The notes under the pieces are model-generated. The model worked only from the letters and a program-made list of their open reading frames with translations. It did not search any database and had not been told where the DNA came from. Made by a program: the position numbers and the translations under genes. From Liolophura sinensis (lineage: Eukaryota; Mollusca; Polyplacophora; Chitonida; Chitonidae): DNA of 64,000 bases. Every line of letters begins with the position of its first letter. Positions within the stretch are counted from its first letter, which is position 1. Below, one piece after another: positions 12,801-27,145 of this stretch. The stretch covers positions 67,862,984-67,926,983 of the forward strand of contig NC_088300.1 of NCBI RefSeq assembly GCF_032854445.1. Direction: 5' to 3'.

Positions 12801-13529
12801 CCTGGAGAAGTTTAATTGTTTCATGGGATCATGGGATCCCAACAAATGAGATTCAAAGTAAAAATGAAATTCAAAGTGAAAACGAAAGATTTCATTTCTT
12901 GGGTACACATATTAATTGCAAGATCAACACATTGTTCTAGAGATCACACTACATCTCTGGGTAATAAATTTAGTCAACTAATGCGAAAAACTCGAACAGT
13001 AATGTGCCCAAAGTAGGGCAAATCTATATAAAACCCTGACGTAAATCTAGGTGTGTGTGGGCTCAAACTGCCTGAATTTTACCAAGATAACACTTTCTTT
13101 TTCCATCACCATTAAACTCCTCATATTGACAAGAAAGCTTATCTAATGCAGCAGGTCACATGTGTGTCCACCTGTCATGTGATTTTCTCTGGAAATATGA
13201 CACGCTCTTGGAAGGCCTGCCTCACCCATTCTTGCCATAGGTACATGTACATATAAGGATTCCAGACAAGAAAAAAAAAGCACATTTCTGTAACATGACA
13301 GTTTTATTTTCATACTCCTGCAAGGAGGACACCTGGTAAGCTGACACTTACAGACAGTGACATACAAGGCTTCTGATTGCTAAGTGGCCTTACACCAAAG
13401 CCTCACTAAAAACTTTCCTCAAAATAATGCCTTGAGCAGTTTGAAATGGAGTTCAACCCTGAAGGAAAAAACACGTTCAATAAAAATTCATGAGCATGCA
13501 TTATAACATGAACTTATTCATGTCACGCT
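9832..13529. other. Gene-less stretch with mononucleotide runs
   Basis: No exon recognised. G-runs lie at 10589-10601 and 11678-11696 and a C-run at about 11935-11946. A less AT-rich block covers 10740-11460. One dispersed repeat is at 12472-12682. Short ORFs here lack splice context or family similarity. Confidence 0.65.
12472..12682. repeat. Unnamed dispersed repeat, copy 1
   Basis: Aligns along about 210 bp with 53308-53524 in the same orientation (TATTTCTTCTAA, CACCTGGTC, TGTAGCAG, CTCACATGGT, ACATACTCAT, TTTAGAAGAATTA). No tRNA head or clear TIR. Confidence 0.75.
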
Positions 13530-13770
13530 GAGGCCTCTGTTGCTAGCACAGTGCAGCCTCTCACCAATGCAATCGCTGTGAGTTCTCGTCCAGTTAATGC
13601 TGGCTTTTCTCTCTGCTGTACGTTGGAAGGTCTGCCAGCAACCTGCAGATGGTAATTAGTTTCACACGGTTTTTGCCAGTTTTCCTCCCACCATAATGCT
13701 GGATGCTGTTGAGTAAGTGAAATATTCTTGTTTACAGCGTAAAACTCCCATCAAACGAATAAATAATTGC
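13530..13770 (+). mobile_element. SINE family A, diverged
   Basis: Diverged tRNA head (GCCTCTG..GTGAGTTCTCGTCCAG), body TTTTCCTCCCACCATAATGC, tail AAATATTCTTG..CAGCGTAAAAC and an AATAAATAA end. Confidence 0.85.
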
Positions 13771-15981
13771 TTGCACCGCACACTGCGGCCAAGCGGCCCC
13801 AGAGTAACATAATGACTGGCTGAAATACAGCCCTCGATCACGCCTTCAAATCATAAGATCTTATGTTCAGGTACGTGACAAAGGGCCATAGGGTTGGCCA
13901 ACTACCCGCCATTCCTGGATGAGGGAATGGAACATCAGTACTACCACCCCTCCCTCATTACAACGGTGTAGATAGGGACAAAGGTGTAGATAGGGACAGA
14001 TCTGGGTAGTGTGTCTTAAGTGAAGTGTCCTGTATGTTTTAAGCACTGATAGGCTGTGACGTAATAACTGAAAACAGGGACAGCGTGGTATTAGGCTGGA
14101 TGTCAACTGTAAGACAGTACACCAGACAGTACACCATTGCATCATCGCTATCAAAGATTAAGATTAAGTGTAATCCAATTAAGCCTCTGGTTGCAAAGAA
14201 GGTACAAAATATAAAGGTTTTCTTGACTGAAATTTATGTACTAATGACGCATGTTACAATGAGGGGGAAGCGTATTTGGATATCGTGTTTTCAGGACATT
14301 GGAGAGATAAAAAAACAAAAATGAAATTTGGATACTGTGCTTAACAGCTTAAAAAAGCAAATGAAATGAAATTTAGTGCAGATGGTTTCAGGGAGAGGAG
14401 AATAAATACTACTTGTGTCTCCATGTCAATTAAAGAGAGTTCCAATGTCCCATGTCTTACAGTGCTGTTTTGTTTCACAGAAAAATGGTATTTACGTTGA
14501 ATATCTTGTTGGTATCTCCTCGTAACAAAGCAGTCAAAAGTTTTCTTGTCAGAATTTGAAAATTACACGATTTGATCCCAATATGAAGTAGTATATATAG
14601 CTGGGAGTAGTCATAAAAAATGACAAGCATAGGAAAATGACAGACTTATTAATAACTGTTATTTCGTAAACTATAGCTCTGTCTGAATGTCTGTTCATCT
14701 TAATTCATGTCAAAAAATGCATCATACAGTGGACCAACCCAATATTTATATCTTATCCCTAAACTATCCTTACCATGATAAATATTTTCAAATTACACAT
14801 ACTGGTAGATCCCAGAATTAAATAGTTCCACCGCTAAACTGGACCCCAAATAGGAACACATCTGTACAGTCAAGCAGTATGTGTCAGACTCAAATGATGG
14901 TTGGTAAATCCAACTAAATTTGACTTAGCCTTGCCAGCTGAGCTCAGCCAAATTGTACTGCTCACAAATTGTATGGGTTAATACCAAGCTGTCTCGAAGA
15001 TAAGGTTAATTTCGCCTTTGGTCCCTTCTGTAAATGATGGCTCCAAGGACAAAAGATATCAGCACACTGTCCAGATTCTGGGAAGAAAACCTTTGCTTCT
15101 GAGCAGTGCAGTAACTAGAAGACGACTGTAACTGTGACATGATAAGACACTGAGCGAAGCCCATGTAAGTCATAGTGACAGGTCATCCTGAGGACTTCAA
15201 AGATGGCCTGCCAATGCAGAAAACCATAATAACGATTCATTTATAGAAGGCTGGGATAAGAATCCCACAGTAATCCTGTGATTAGCTGGCTGACCAGCAT
15301 ATTAGACACCACCATTCTGGGGACTTTGCATATGATAAGTTATATATTGGCACACGTAGGTCTATCTGCCCATGGGGAACCCATTGCTCAAAATCATCCA
15401 CCCACCACTGCTGTCATTAGCAAGACTCTCTCTATTCATCACAATTCACCTTCCATGACCCTTGTCTAGGCTCCACCTCTTTAGAACCACTCCCATCCCT
15501 AAAACCAAATCCCTTCAATTATTCATCACTCATGACAGCTACCAAACCTAGAAATCAAAAAATAATTAAAAAAAAAAATGTTCTTTATATGTAAGAAGTT
15601 GTCAGTGATGGAAAGAGAAGGAAAATCCTGACTACTATTAGATTATAGCTTAATGCTGAGTTGGGTGACATTTCTGTTGCCTATGGAAAATTATAGATAT
15701 CAAAACCTCACATCCAATGTACATGCGATTAGCAATGACAATGACGATAGCAGTTACTATGGAAACACTGATCTGTCACAATAATGAATAAAACTTGCAT
15801 TAGAAAGAACTAACATGTAGTTTGGATAGTTGTGCAGTACATTCAACTGCTCACTATTATCAAAGTCAGCTTGTCAAAGAGAGACAACTCTACAGGCTCA
15901 AATTTTGTCTTCAATAAGGCAGAACTAGGGTGTGTGTGATATTGGAACATATACATAAACATTCAGCTTATTATAGCCAGG

Positions 15982-16187
15982 GGTGCCTGTGTGGCAGAAG
16001 GGGGATAGCACTCCAGCGCGGCGTAACGACCCAGGAGACCAATGCTGTCTCTGTGAGTTCAAGTCCAGCCTTGCTGCAGATGGTCGTGAGTTTCCCTGGG
16101 TTGTACATGGTATTCTCTGACCACAATCCTGGTCGCCACAGTACAAGTGAAATAATCTTGAGCGTGACGTAAAACACCAATTAAAAA
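15982..16187 (+). mobile_element. SINE family A, diverged and internally deleted
   Basis: Head remnant, box B GAGTTCAAGTCC, then a shortened body and the tail TAATCTTGAGCGTGACGTAAAACACCAATTAAAAAA. Confidence 0.85.
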
Positions 16188-17553
16188 AGATAAATTTCTA
16201 ACTGTAAAGGTTGCTGCGTTGGACCTGGAGTCCAAATATAACAGAAAGACTATCATTACAAACATTGACAAAAGATGGGAATGTAATCTAGGCACTTTAA
16301 TGGAAATTGAAGAAGGTATATGATAAATGAGCTAAAATTTCATTCATGACTAATTTTCTCATTTTGCCTGATTTCTGAGAGCTTCTATTCATTTTAGAAA
16401 GGTGTTTCATGAAGGTAATGTAATGTGATATCCTACTTTAAACTTATACGTTGCAGCACCAAATGTAATATTTTTTGACATTTATCTGCCCCTAAAAATG
16501 AGCTTTTTTGTGGCATAATTTTAAGATCCTTTACTGTAATGATACATAAGCTAAATGGAATTTAGCACACAATGGAAATGAGCACTAAAACAACAGAAAT
16601 AAACTTTGACCACAGACAGAGCATTTATTGTATGGCCTATTGTTGATACGAGACTGAACAGAGCCAATGTTGTATTAATAATTCTTCATAATCCCTGGCA
16701 TGAAAGGAAAGAGCTGTGGGCACTATTTGGAACATTTCCGTGAGATGAATATTAAATGGTGCCATATCAGATGAGTTAGCGATGCGCAGCACCCATCTTG
16801 CTGAATAAACAGTGTGGAAAAAGGAGACTACAGTCGATAGCATGCCAGAATACGGCACGGACCAAGTCTCCACCCTCAGGTATTGATTCTAGCCGCTGTA
16901 CAATAGAACAGCAATGTTACAAGTGAGACGCCACCTGAATGGGACAATACTTCGCGAACACGCAGCCCGCGTAATACCCGCTGAACACATACACCAGCCC
17001 TGTTCTATCATTTATGATGGACTGTAGAGAGCACACTGCAGTGGTTGCCTTCTGACAGAGAGGACATAGTCATGCGTCTCATTAATAAAATAAACCATCC
17101 ACAATGTTATTAATAAATATTTGCCACTGGCAAAAGCAATAAACCTATGACAATTACCTTGGATCCAACAACACGTCAGTTTTCCACATTTGCATACATT
17201 CACTGTTTGGCAGTCACGAATAACTACCAGCCACCCTCCCAAGGTCCTGCTAATTTTCGCTTAGTTGTAACAGGTAACAACCTATTGTGAACAAATTTCA
17301 CGAAATCGATTCATAATAGGTACAATATTTTACTTTGCTTGACCTTTCACAGTATTGTACAATTGCATGTTTTTGCATGACATCCCCCCCCCCCCACCGA
17401 TATATATACCATCAGTTCTAACTCAGCCCAATGAGAAATGTCATTATTCTGTCTAAATAAATCATGAAAATGTACATTTTTTTGTTAGAACAAGTTTTCT
17501 CTGTTGTCAGGAGATATATGAGTGGCCTTATTAAAGTGCACTTCTGGCATTTA

Positions 17554-17598
<45 letters not shown>
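17554..17598. repeat. (TC)n(TA)n compound microsatellite
   Basis: CT dinucleotides pass directly into TA dinucleotides. Confidence 0.95.
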
Positions 17599-17599
<1 letters not shown>

Positions 17600-18386
17600 C
17601 CACCAAACAAAATTCCCTGCACTTATACACAGGTAAGAGCACAAAAAATGCCAGTAAAACCGTCTCGTGACTCAATAATGATCTCAGATGTCATCATATC
17701 AGAAAATAAAATTTTCCCTATGAGCTAAATGATAACAGAATTCCGGGAAGATTATATTCAGTCAAGGTCACATACGGATCATAATAGCGACTGCAGTGTG
17801 GATAAGGTCATGGTAATCTGGGTGAAAGCTCACACCTACTTTGTACTGTGCATGTAGCTGTCTACCTGTCAGCTGTGTGTTAAAGCTACAATGTACAGCT
17901 GTACTGTCTCCATACAGAAAGCACAACATCATGTGCACTTCATTCATTCCACTAGGGTGATGAAGACTTTGTTAATGTGTCTTGGAGACACAAGCATTAT
18001 TCCAACTGGATTGAGCTGACAGCAAAATAGCTACCAGTACTGTATATCATAGTGTAATTAATTCTCCATACATGGACGTAATTTGGTCAAAAATGCACGA
18101 AACAGATCGAAACTACAACTTTGTCCGAAACTACAACTTTTTCAATGTGAAACCATGTATCAAGTGATTTTCAATAATGAATTGTTGTGAAAAAATTACC
18201 TGGAAAATTGCTCCATCTGACAGATGAGGTGTAAAACCGTTAGAGGAGTAATACAGACAGTACACAAAGATAAGCATCTTCCCACCTGTTCCAAATCATA
18301 TTTATAAGCACAAGTATTTAAGCGCTAAAAACATATTGCCCATTATGTAAAACATATAAACACAGCAATTTGTCCCATTTGTTAGA

Positions 18387-18565
18387 TTTTATTTATTTAT
18401 TTATTTTATTTGGATTGGTGTTTTACGCTGTACTCAAGAATATTTTACTTATACGATGGCGGCCAGCATTATGGTGGGACGAAACCAGGTAGAGCCTGGG
18501 GGGAAACCCACGACCATCCGCAGGTTGCTGGCAGACCTTCCCACTTACGGCCGGAGAGGAAGCAT
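18387..18565 (-). mobile_element. SINE family A, 5'-truncated, with target duplication
   Basis: Tail and body present, tRNA head missing. It is flanked by ATTTGTTAGA at 18377-18386 and 18566-18575, so the truncation happened at insertion, as in LINE-type target-primed reverse transcription. Confidence 0.9.
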
Positions 18566-18654
18566 ATTTGTTAGAAGATAAACATCAATCACCATGATGT
18601 ACTGTGACAGCTGCAATAGTCATACAATATGGTGGCACCACCGCACAACAGGCG

Positions 18655-19405
18655 AATAACATTAATGGTTAACAGAGTGACATCAATGGTTAAGAACCAG
18701 TGATGTCAATGGTTAAGAACCAGTGATGTCAATGGTTAAGAACCAGTGATGTCAATGGTTAAGAAACATGGTGACGTCAACGTTTAAGAAGCACAGTGAC
18801 ATCATGTACAGTGGCTTCAGAAACACAGAGACATCACTGGCTTCACAAACACAGTGACATCACTGGCTTCAGAAACAATGACATCAATGGCATCAGAAAC
18901 ACAGTGACATCACCGGCTTCAGAAACAATGACATCAATGGCATCAGAAACACAGTGGCATCAATGGCATCAGAAACACAGTGACATCACTGGCTTCAGAA
19001 ACAATGACATCAATGGCATCAGAAACACAGTGACATCAATGGCTTCGGAAACACAGTGAAACACAGTGACATCAATGGCTTCAGAAACACAGTGACATCC
19101 ATGGCTTCGGAAACACAGTGACATCAATGGCTTCAGAAACACAGTGACATCACTGGCTTCAGAAACAATGACATCAATGGCATCAGAAACACAGTGACAT
19201 CAATGGCTTCGGAAACACAGTGAAACACAGTGACATCAATGGCTTCAGAAACACAGTGACATCAATGGCTTCAGAAACACAGTGACATCAATGGCATCAG
19301 AAACACAGTGACATCAATGGCTTCAGAAACACAGTGACATCAATGGCTTCAGAAACACAGTGACATCAATGGCTTCAGAAACACAGTGACATCAATGGCT
19401 AAGAA
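18655..19405. repeat. Minisatellite, 23-bp then 26-bp units
   Basis: Starts with units like CAGTGATGTCAATGGTTAAGAAC (23 bp) and passes into many units of ACAGTGACATCAATGGCTTC plus AGAAAC (26 bp), with higher-order variants. The 87-codon ORF inside it is repeat-encoded. Confidence 0.95.
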
Positions 19406-22400
19406 GCCATTAGGTACCAATGGTTAAGATGTACAGTATGTGGAACTAAAGGATCCTTACAAACACAGCTAAAACCAATGATTACGATTCAGTGACACCA
19501 ATCATGAAAATGCACCCTAGATTTCTGAAATACTTACACAACTTGTGATCAGTTTATTGAAAGCACTTTATGCTGAACATTAATAAACAACTTATCAGAT
19601 ATTCATCTGACAATTTAAGAGGATACAAGAGTTCCCACGTATGCATGTAATAGCCAAGGACAGACCGAGTCAGCCAGGTACTGTGATTTGATACTGATGA
19701 ATAGGAGTTCACACTTGATGTATGGAGATTGCAAAGGAAGATTTTATTGAGCATTTATGTTGGGAATATTGAGGCATAACTGTTCAAGCCCTAGTCCCAT
19801 CTGTGTTCAGTCTCAGGCATTCAATAGGCCACCTTCTTCACACAGACACAAATCAATTGAACAAATATACCAATTCCTCTCGCTTATTGTTAATCAATGT
19901 CAAAAGAGGGTGAAATATGGGAGTGAGAAGTTTTACATTACAGCTACATTTGTCTAGCAGAGACTGTCGACGACACATCTCTTTGTCCCCAGGAAATACC
20001 CACCACAAAAGGTACTGCCTCACTTCACATTGGGCAAGAAAATGGAGATAGAATCACATCGAAAGGTAGCCATGGAAACACAGATTACACACAGATCAAT
20101 CGCTAGCAGATATGCTTTAAGAGCTACCAAGCAGCTTACAATCAGATTTTCACCAATATCAGATTTGATTAGAACACAGCACATCTTCCTCAAAGTCAGT
20201 ACAGACTGGTCCTAATAAACTAGAGGTCAAAGGGTAACTCAGTGCCAAGGCACTAAACCAGGAAGCTGCCAAACGCCAAGAGGTGAGTAAAGCAGACAGT
20301 GTCATCGCACTCACCATCCGTGTTTGAGGCCAAGCAAAGCACAATGAAGATTACTGGGTACTACGGCACGTTACCCTCCAAGCCTGGGAGGGAAACCATT
20401 CTACCGTCTTAAAATAAATCTGACCCTAACTATCTTCACTGAGGAAGAGATTTTCAACATTTCTAAGACCATCTGAGAGGGGCAACATCTAATTCTTATG
20501 ACTCTCAGTTCTGAAATGCACCATATCAGATTCAATGGTCGAGACATTTTTGCCATTTAATGCAAAGTTCTCTTAAAAACGTAATCTTTCAAAGGTGTTT
20601 CAAGGATTTAATACCCTATGTTTCCCAGAGTTTTGAAGTATGTGTATTGTTCAGTTTTATAAGGTACAAGTCTCTATGTGGAGACCTATCACTACTATTT
20701 GGCAGCCTCTTTATGTGTCCATTTTAAACATAATGCAATATGACATTGACATAACACTGAAAAAAGAAAACCATGTCCCAAAATAAACTCTCTTTCATAG
20801 GACTTTCAAGGTCTTGAAAACCTTACAACAAAATTCAAGTACATTCAATGGTTTTAAAGACTAGCAAGAATCCTGTCTTGGTGTACAGCATGTCCACCAA
20901 ATTTACTTAGTACGAAACCCTCTAGGTTTGTATCCACAACCTACAGGAACAAATACATATAAATGCACTTCTCCACATCAAACTGCTAATTATCCACAAA
21001 GACATCAATCAATCAGAAAGAACAAAGGACCCTTTAGCCTTTTTTTAGATACAAACCTCTGAGATGGAGGTCTTGCCTGTTTTTGACCTAATGCCCTAAT
21101 CTATAAATGTAATTTAAAGTCTGAAAACATACTAGAACTGTACTGTCAATCATTCTTTGCCATACAATGCTTCTGTTATAAAAAAATATGTTCAACAAAA
21201 TGCAACACAAGCAACCTTTACACAAATGTTATTGCTTACTTTTACACAGATGTTGTTGTTCGCCGAAATCTAGCTTTTAATCTCGATTACACAATCTGGA
21301 TCAACATGTCATGATCTTCATCACACTGAACAACAATTAAATCAATACGCATTTATATAAACTCTTGCAAAAGATTTATATACAGATGATAGAACAGTAT
21401 CAAACGGAAATCTGAACTTACTACTAATCAAAGGATACGCTTTGCCAATAACATTCCAGAAATCAAATTTCAGTCATTATAAGGCACCATGCAATCCTCC
21501 TCTAAGTTAATAGTCCATTTTTTTCCTACAAGAATCATGCAGACTTTTGGTCTCATATGCAATCCACAGCAGACTGGTGACCTTACATGTGCAGGGTGGG
21601 TGAGCAGTGTGATTATATACCCCAGTAAGATCCTGACACTAACAGATGAGGGCAAGGTGAATCTGTCCCATCGAACAGGCCAGGGTCGGGTCAAGATCCG
21701 CAAGCCACCTGTGGCCCACTGCAGAGTCCAGATACATGGCTGCTTCGGGAGGCTTGATTTGGGCCTCTTTAATATCACCTCATATTTTGTTCATATGCTG
21801 CACTTTGAGGCTTCCTTTGACAATATTCTCTGAGAAATCTTCAGGTTAATGATAAAATTGTACCTTGTGTGAAAAGCCGCAGTCAGCCATGGAGCCCAGG
21901 GGAGATAGGGTATATTTTATAACTAACGATATGTGTATATACATTTACACTCTTTGACATACGTCTTCACTGGCATAGTTGTCTTTCTGTTTATAGCCAC
22001 ACTCATTTCAATGGAATTTTCCACTTCAATGACGACCTTCAGATATACGGGAGGAGAAAACTAAAGTACCTGGGGTACACTACCAAGCTTTCCCTGATGC
22101 ACAGATACACTGCAAACGAAAAAGCCTTCAGCACAGAGTGCTCAAACCACTTATTGTCACCAAAAAGTCCAAAAAGCAATGAGAGCGGAAGAATGTAAAA
22201 CTTCCCTGATGAGGGGCCAGGATTCTTAACTGATTTTAACCGTATCAACTCGGTGGCTTCCTACCATTCCCGAGTTCTTCATAAAATGTAATTTACCAAA
22301 GCTCTATCAAACACTTTGCAAGTATCATGTGTAGAATATGGAACACATCCACCACAGAAAGTTAGTTCACCAGTATGCCGAAGGTGGGAACCCTCTAGGC

Positions 22401-25062
22401 AAGCTGTACTTAATGTGAGGAGCTGGATACCAATGTTCAACAGACTTGTCCACTGATCTTGCTCTCACACTCCTAGCAGAAAGCAAGCCCAGTGTGGCAA
22501 GCATTATGCCCATGGCATGCACATGATTTCCACAAAATGCAAGCATCAAGCCCATGGCATTCACACATGTTACCCACAGCATCAACAATCTTGAATGGTG
22601 CCAAAAGACTGCATATGCCCACAGCTTTCATGCATTATGTCCACATCAAGCACTAAGTAGGTTTTATACATTGCTTTACTGGAGTCCTCTACCGAGAATT
22701 CGAATATACAGCACAAGTCTTTTCAGTCTATGTCACAAACTTTCTTAATACAATGGTACTACATGTTCATCCAGAAGAATATCTCTAATTAATTAGATAA
22801 TAATTCTTACATATTTCTTTCTCAAACAGTTATTTATTATACTGCTTCTTAGCGCCCCAATAAAAAAATTTCCACTTATACAATGGCCATCGGTTTTAAA
22901 GATGGAAGAAACTGGAGTGCTTGTGGGGGACATGGCCCAATTTTTTACTTCCAATCTAAGCTCTCGTTTCCATTCCTGTAATTTGTTTGACTTTGACCAT
23001 AACAGTAGCTGGTTTCCTCAGAGCATGTAATTTAACCCAATGTTTTAGTGGCTATCTAGTTTGTGATGTGGAAGAAACAGGGCTTCCATTTTTCCTGTCA
23101 TTCTGTGTGCGTGTGGCTGTGAGTAATGAAGCCCTTAGGAAAGAAAAATTTCACTGACGGAGTTACCTTCCATATAAGAAGATATTATTATTATAATTAT
23201 ATGTAATTACATGCTTTGCCAGGCAATACTCCATCCTTTCCTTCTACAACAAGTTGCTTTCGAATATTAAAGACATTATTATAATAATAGATAATTATTT
23301 TCCGCACGTGCTTAGCCCCACAATATTCCCCCTGACCACCCTTAACAAAGCTTACCAATGTCGACTAAGCATACATGTAGCTGATAGTTTGAGGAGAATC
23401 TCATCTTGACAACTACCCCTAGGCCATAGGAACATCTTTGTTACTGTTGTAACTTCCGGCAAGCCGCTGTGTGTAATTACGTTCATAGACATGCCAGTTA
23501 TTGATTCGTTCCCATGTGTAGCACGACGTTTATCAAGTCCATCATTTCTATGTTGTGTTTCTTTTTTTTCTCTCTTTTAGGGCAAGGAAAAATTGTCATT
23601 AGTGACAGGTGGTCCTGTCAAAAGGGAGAGGAGCTAAATACCTGGCTAAAAGATTGATGTTCTAATTAATCAATACTGATGTGCTCTGCATAGCTATACC
23701 TTTCAACGAGTCATTGATTTAGCAGTACAGGTAAAAATGACCAGCATTTAGAAGTAAGCCCTATGTGGAGTCTTCAAGAAAACTGGGGACTCTGCTGAGA
23801 CAATATAGTTACCAGTTGTGCCATGTGTCGCGGTGACAAGTTTCTTCACAAGTCGATAATGACATGAGCTACAACGAGATAAGAGACCTGCACTAGGCTA
23901 CATCAAACGACCCATCAAAAATTAAACAGTGGATATATAGTCTGTCCTCTCTAAACACTAGAAAGACCAGCATTTCCCCGAGCCTCACACTATCTCCTTC
24001 TAACACATTACAACAGGGGAGTGGGGAGGGGTACAAAGCCAACCACCCATCAAATGTCAGCATTTCAAATGCACAAGGCTATCAAAGTAACAGCCGTGCA
24101 GATATAGAGCTGGCCGTGAAGTGAACGCCCAATACACCTGGGTAAAGGGATGAGCCGGGTAATGTAACTTCTGGTGTGACATATGTATACAAATTACATG
24201 GGCCATGTCAGGTAATATAATAACCCACAGGTATGACTGGATTAACAATGGGCCAATAAGAATACCTGCATGCCTTTACTTATCCTAATTCAATATGCAA
24301 AGTATGTAAAACTATCCCTGCATAAAAATTATGATGACCCTCACACCACAGTAATCAAGGAGCACTAGAGCATTCCTAGTTCCCCGTAGCTATTTTTGCA
24401 GGCATTTATTTTTCTTGCTGAAACTTTAAAACAGTTTTACAATGTTAAGTTTGTGGTAGCCCAAGTCCCTAATTCTACTAGATCTGCCTTCACATACACT
24501 AACACCAACAGGCATATCTGTGATTTTAAGATCCAAAATTAAAAAAAACCCTGCTTTTTCAATTTCAATATTAAGTCAGAAACTGCATGTCTGGAATTGA
24601 ACCAAACTCTGCTCCAATAACCTGCTGTCCATTTATCACCTGTGTTTTATAGGCTTTCTCTGACATTTGTTACCTGCAATCAATCACTGACGTTAACACT
24701 ACTTGGGGGCATTTTTCAATTCTTTTATTACAACCGAGGCCCGGGCATGTGTAATACATTATTCTATCTCTAGATGAAATTCCAAGAATTGGCCTCGATG
24801 TCCGCACTAAACTGTGTCCATAAACCTGACAGATAAAATATTTCTGCAGTAGTTACTGCTTCATGCATAAAACAGACAGGAAACTTCAATAATGCTAAAG
24901 TCAATAACACTGATGTGTACATATACATACAGTAGCATGTGACGGCTGATGACAGCTGACTGTCCAGAAACCGGTGGTCCTTTGATACTTTCTGCAGCCT
25001 TCTGCAGCAATCACACATGATAACTGTTAGAATTTCACTAACTCAGTTACCATGATTAATGA
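19406..25062. other. Gene-less stretch
   Basis: No exon supported. The longest ORF (21489-21833, plus, 114 codons) overlaps an open minus frame and resembles no family I know. A dispersed repeat is at 20597-20765, and AT-rich trinucleotide tracts lie near 23184 and 23275. The rest is unremarkable. Confidence 0.6.
20597..20765. repeat. Unnamed dispersed repeat, copy 2
   Basis: Partner of 1025-1182; shared blocks are listed there. Confidence 0.55.
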
Positions 25063-25134
25063 CATCAACTGGCCGCGGTCATAAAAGTGAAGTATTCTTA
25101 AGTACTGCGTAAAAGACCAATCAAATAATAAATA
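25063..25134 (+). mobile_element. SINE family A, 3' fragment
   Basis: GGCCGCGGTCATAAAAGTGA, then AGTATTCTTAAGTACTGCGT and the AATAAATAAATTAA tail. Confidence 0.8.
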
Positions 25135-25179
25135 AATTAATGATATCAGCATCATAAAATCACACCCACATGTACTGAT

Positions 25180-25335
25180 TGGTCGATTGACTGATTGTTG
25201 TTTGGCATTATACCCAAGAATGTTTCACTTATTTAATGTTTCAGCTTTATGGGTGGAGGAAATCAGAGTGCCTGGGGTAAACCACACACTCTTGGCAATT
25301 TACTAACGATCCTAAACATGTGTGACGTACCAACT
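25180..25335 (-). mobile_element. SINE family C fragment
   Basis: Tail-side ATTGTTGTTTGGCATTATAC..AAGAATGTTTCACTT, then TATGGGTGGAGGAAATCAGA, resembling the copy at 33738-33940. Confidence 0.6.
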
Positions 25336-25789
25336 TGCGCATCTGTTGCTATTTCCTATCTGGTTATATAATACACTGAATATGATATTCAAGCTTAAAT
25401 TTCCACAAAGAGCATTTTCAACTTTTCTAAAGGTCAATATCCAGAAACACTACCATACAATACACTAGAAGGGGAAAAAAACCCATTCAATTCATGGGAG
25501 ACAACTCTGCCACATGATAAACATTACACTCTTCAAGAATCACAGCCCTTTGTTAGAGAATTTATCGTCCAATGATATGACACCATAATTACTCTGGTAT
25601 AGAATGCCATAAAATTTTCCACTACTTAATCAAAAGAGCTAAACTGGCCTTGTAGTGCTACATGTACAATTCCTAATTTTACATAACTGTGAGGGTAAAC
25701 AAGCTCAAATTTGCAACAGTTGCGACATCACATGTATATGATTGACATATAAGTTCTGTCTTGCACTCAGACCAATCGCTAAATAAAAG

Positions 25790-25880
25790 GCCCATGTTGA
25801 CCCAATGGCCCATGTTGACCCAATGGCCATGTGGACCCAATGGCCATGTGGACCCAATGGCCCATGCTGACCCAATAGCC
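25790..25880. repeat. 18-bp tandem repeat, five units
   Basis: Units of the type GGCCCATGTTGACCCAAT with small variations. Confidence 0.85.
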
Positions 25881-26056
25881 CAAAAATCAGACACACAGAC
25901 AGAATGTACTTAAACATATTCATGTCTATACAACAGAAGGAAAAAGTTAATTTCCTGCTTCTACTGAAGAACACAGGCCTTATCAACGAAAACTTCAGTG
26001 CGTAATGTAATCATAATTGTATATAAACCCTCAAAGTGATTCGTATTTACTGAGAC

Positions 26057-26057
<1 letters not shown>

Positions 26058-26110
<53 letters not shown>
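26058..26110. repeat. (TA)n microsatellite
   Basis: More than twenty TA dinucleotides. Confidence 0.95.
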
Positions 26111-27145
26111 GACCTTCATATTTCCAATCTGGTTCAGCATTGTCATGGTCATTGCACCACAATTCATACATGATGTCACTACACACTGTGACATCACCTG
26201 GCACTAACACTTTATGGCAATGCGTTCAGTCCACGAATTCATGTCATGACATTGTATGAGGGAATGCACAAAGTATAAAGCAGGCCCATTCTTGATACAT
26301 TGGTAACAACTAGTTTTATGATTTAATGTGAACCAAAATCTATTCTGATCTTCTGGGGCATGACTACATTCAATGTGTTACTTCACACAGACTTTTTACG
26401 TCATCAGAAGACAAGTATAGTGTTAAACCATACACGTTGTTACAAGCCAGGTCATGCCAAATATGTATCTGTGTGTATAAATGTAACAAGAACAAATTAG
26501 ACTGTTTGACTTATGTGCAAATGTAATTTCTCAAGTAAAATGGTCTTCCAGAATGATTGTAAGCACTCAAAAAGGGACATTTAAGTGTTCCAATGGTGTC
26601 ATGGTTTAGAACTTCAGTACATCATGTGTGCTGAACTTCTGCACAAATCAATGCATTACATCGTAAGTCAAACTGACATCATTAATTTCAAAGTTGCTGA
26701 AACGCCAAGACATTGTGCTATAAGCCTCATTTCTTTGAATTTTACAGCAGGAAATATTCAAGGGTAAATAACCCAAGTGCCCATCAACACTGACGACTTC
26801 AGGATTCTCATTAAATCAGATTTACCCAATTACTACTACATGTATGCTGAATGAAACAAGAACAATATTGAGCCGTGCTATCAAAGTACAGCTCACATGT
26901 TTGCTCAATTACAAGGAGCTTGACGTAAAGACTATTCTTCACCATATTTTTTTTTTTGAGCCAATGTCATGACTTCGTTCACAAAGGCTGAAGAGCTACA
27001 GTAGCTGTGAGCTTCTATGATTTGAGGAAAAGTATACTGCACTGACAATAATCTGTACTTTGTAAGTTTTAAGCCATAAGTGTCAGAAATCTGCCGCATG
27101 ACATGCTTCCACAGCTGTATGCAGGACACAACGAAAAGAAGTCAG

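Larger units (their letters stand above)
13771..18386. other. Gene-less stretch
   Basis: AT-rich, with no recognisable exon. It contains the SINE at 15982-16187, a C-run near 17384-17395 and a (TC)n(TA)n microsatellite at 17554-17598. A segment at 16479-16540 resembles 36803-36866 (ATTTATCTGCC.CTAAAAATG). Confidence 0.6.
25135..27145. other. Gene-less stretch downstream of the SWIB gene
   Basis: No exon seen. It contains the family C SINE fragment, an 18-bp repeat of the CCAATGGCCCATGTTGAC type at 25790-25880, and a (TA)n tract at about 26058-26110. I noticed no canonical AATAAA on the gene strand close to the SWIB stop. Confidence 0.6.

Noticed and set aside
18655-19405. CRISPR-like regular repeats
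   Set aside because: Units are contiguous with no unique spacers, and the genome is eukaryotic.
21489-21833. 114-codon plus-strand ORF, overlapping a 102-codon minus ORF
   Set aside because: No recognisable domain, no supported splice partner, and both strands open; it could be chance.
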